In this document: positions 63,767-64,000 of the stretch, in pieces
Numbering within the stretch: the stretch's first letter is position 1
Layout: every line of letters starts with the position of its first letter
Assembly: GCA_019915135.1 (NCBI GenBank)
Contig: JAHLMK010000029.1
Coordinates: 186,001-250,000 of the forward strand
From: Strobilurus pachycystidiatus
Taxonomy: Eukaryota > Basidiomycota > Agaricomycetes > Agaricales > Physalacriaceae
DNA length: 64,000 nucleotides
Reading direction: 5' to 3'
Made by a program: the position numbers and the translations under genes
Notes under the pieces: generated by a model
Database searches by the model: none
Told to the model about the DNA's origin: nothing
The model's input: the letters and a program-made list of their open reading frames with translations, nothing else

Positions 63767-64000
63767 GGCACTTTTAGGTAGAATATAAAGGACACGGAAC
63801 AGAGACTGAGAGTCGTGGAGATCACTACGACCGGTGGACGGTGGACGACCGAGTTCGACGAATTTCCTGCGCTCTCAATTGGCCGAGCATGCAGGGTAAA
63901 TGTGAAATTGTCGTATTACGATGAAAGGAGGATATTTAGTCGAAATGTTGCTCACACATAGGAGTGCTTACATTCAAGATACAATCATATGGACAAAACA

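Noticed and set aside
1..64000. CRISPR arrays, rRNA genes, bacterial operons or phage modules.
   Set aside because: No regular spacer-repeat structure, rRNA-like sequence or compact intron-free gene clusters; the window is fungal nuclear DNA.

Overview
The window looks like nuclear DNA from an agaricomycete basidiomycete. Its genes are cut by many short GT-AG introns of about 40-60 nt. The content fits that group: an F-box protein with the usual basidiomycete N-terminus, a Plavaka-type DNA transposon, a Ty1/Copia retrotransposon, two unnamed seven-helix membrane protein families common in mushrooms, and OTT_1508-like deaminases. I saw no rRNA, convincing tRNA, CRISPR array or bacterial-style operon. 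All gene models were read by eye, so splice sites are inferences unless phase and conserved protein sequence agree.

Layout. 0-11.5 kb: OTT_1508-like deaminase (+), Jjj1-like J-domain protein (+), F-box protein (-), a broken kinase-like gene (-), and a second OTT_1508-like deaminase (-). 11.5-21.2 kb: gene-poor, repeat-rich DNA with two divergently oriented small secreted protein paralogues, then an 11-exon seven-helix membrane protein. 23.4-37.1 kb: a tandem segmental duplication. Each unit carries a membrane protein with an NGNGK tail (+) followed by a zinc-finger-like gene (-). In the second unit a 1.3-kb non-autonomous LTR element and a 4.9-kb intact Copia element have inserted, both with identical LTRs, and a third decayed fragment of the membrane gene follows. 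37.1-41.4 kb: an unnamed agaricomycete family protein, a hypothetical single-exon gene and a divergent forkhead factor. 43.4-51.6 kb: an 802-bp TIR element lying 22 bp past the stop of a MUP1-like permease, then an OPT oligopeptide transporter with two micro-exons. 52.1-60.4 kb: a hypothetical gene, then a Plavaka element carrying three genes and inserted in a dispersed repeat. 61.3-64 kb: a DUF6534-type membrane protein and a gene running towards the right edge.

The host genes do not form one pathway. The MUP1-like and OPT genes are both nitrogen/sulphur-source transporters and lie divergently, about 1 kb apart. The clearest story is genome dynamics: tandem duplication, then very recent insertion of two LTR elements that share one primer-binding site and disable one gene copy. 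I did not find a convincing new defence or biosynthetic system. The best candidates for something undescribed are the non-autonomous LTR element, the three-gene Plavaka and the 802-bp TIR element.
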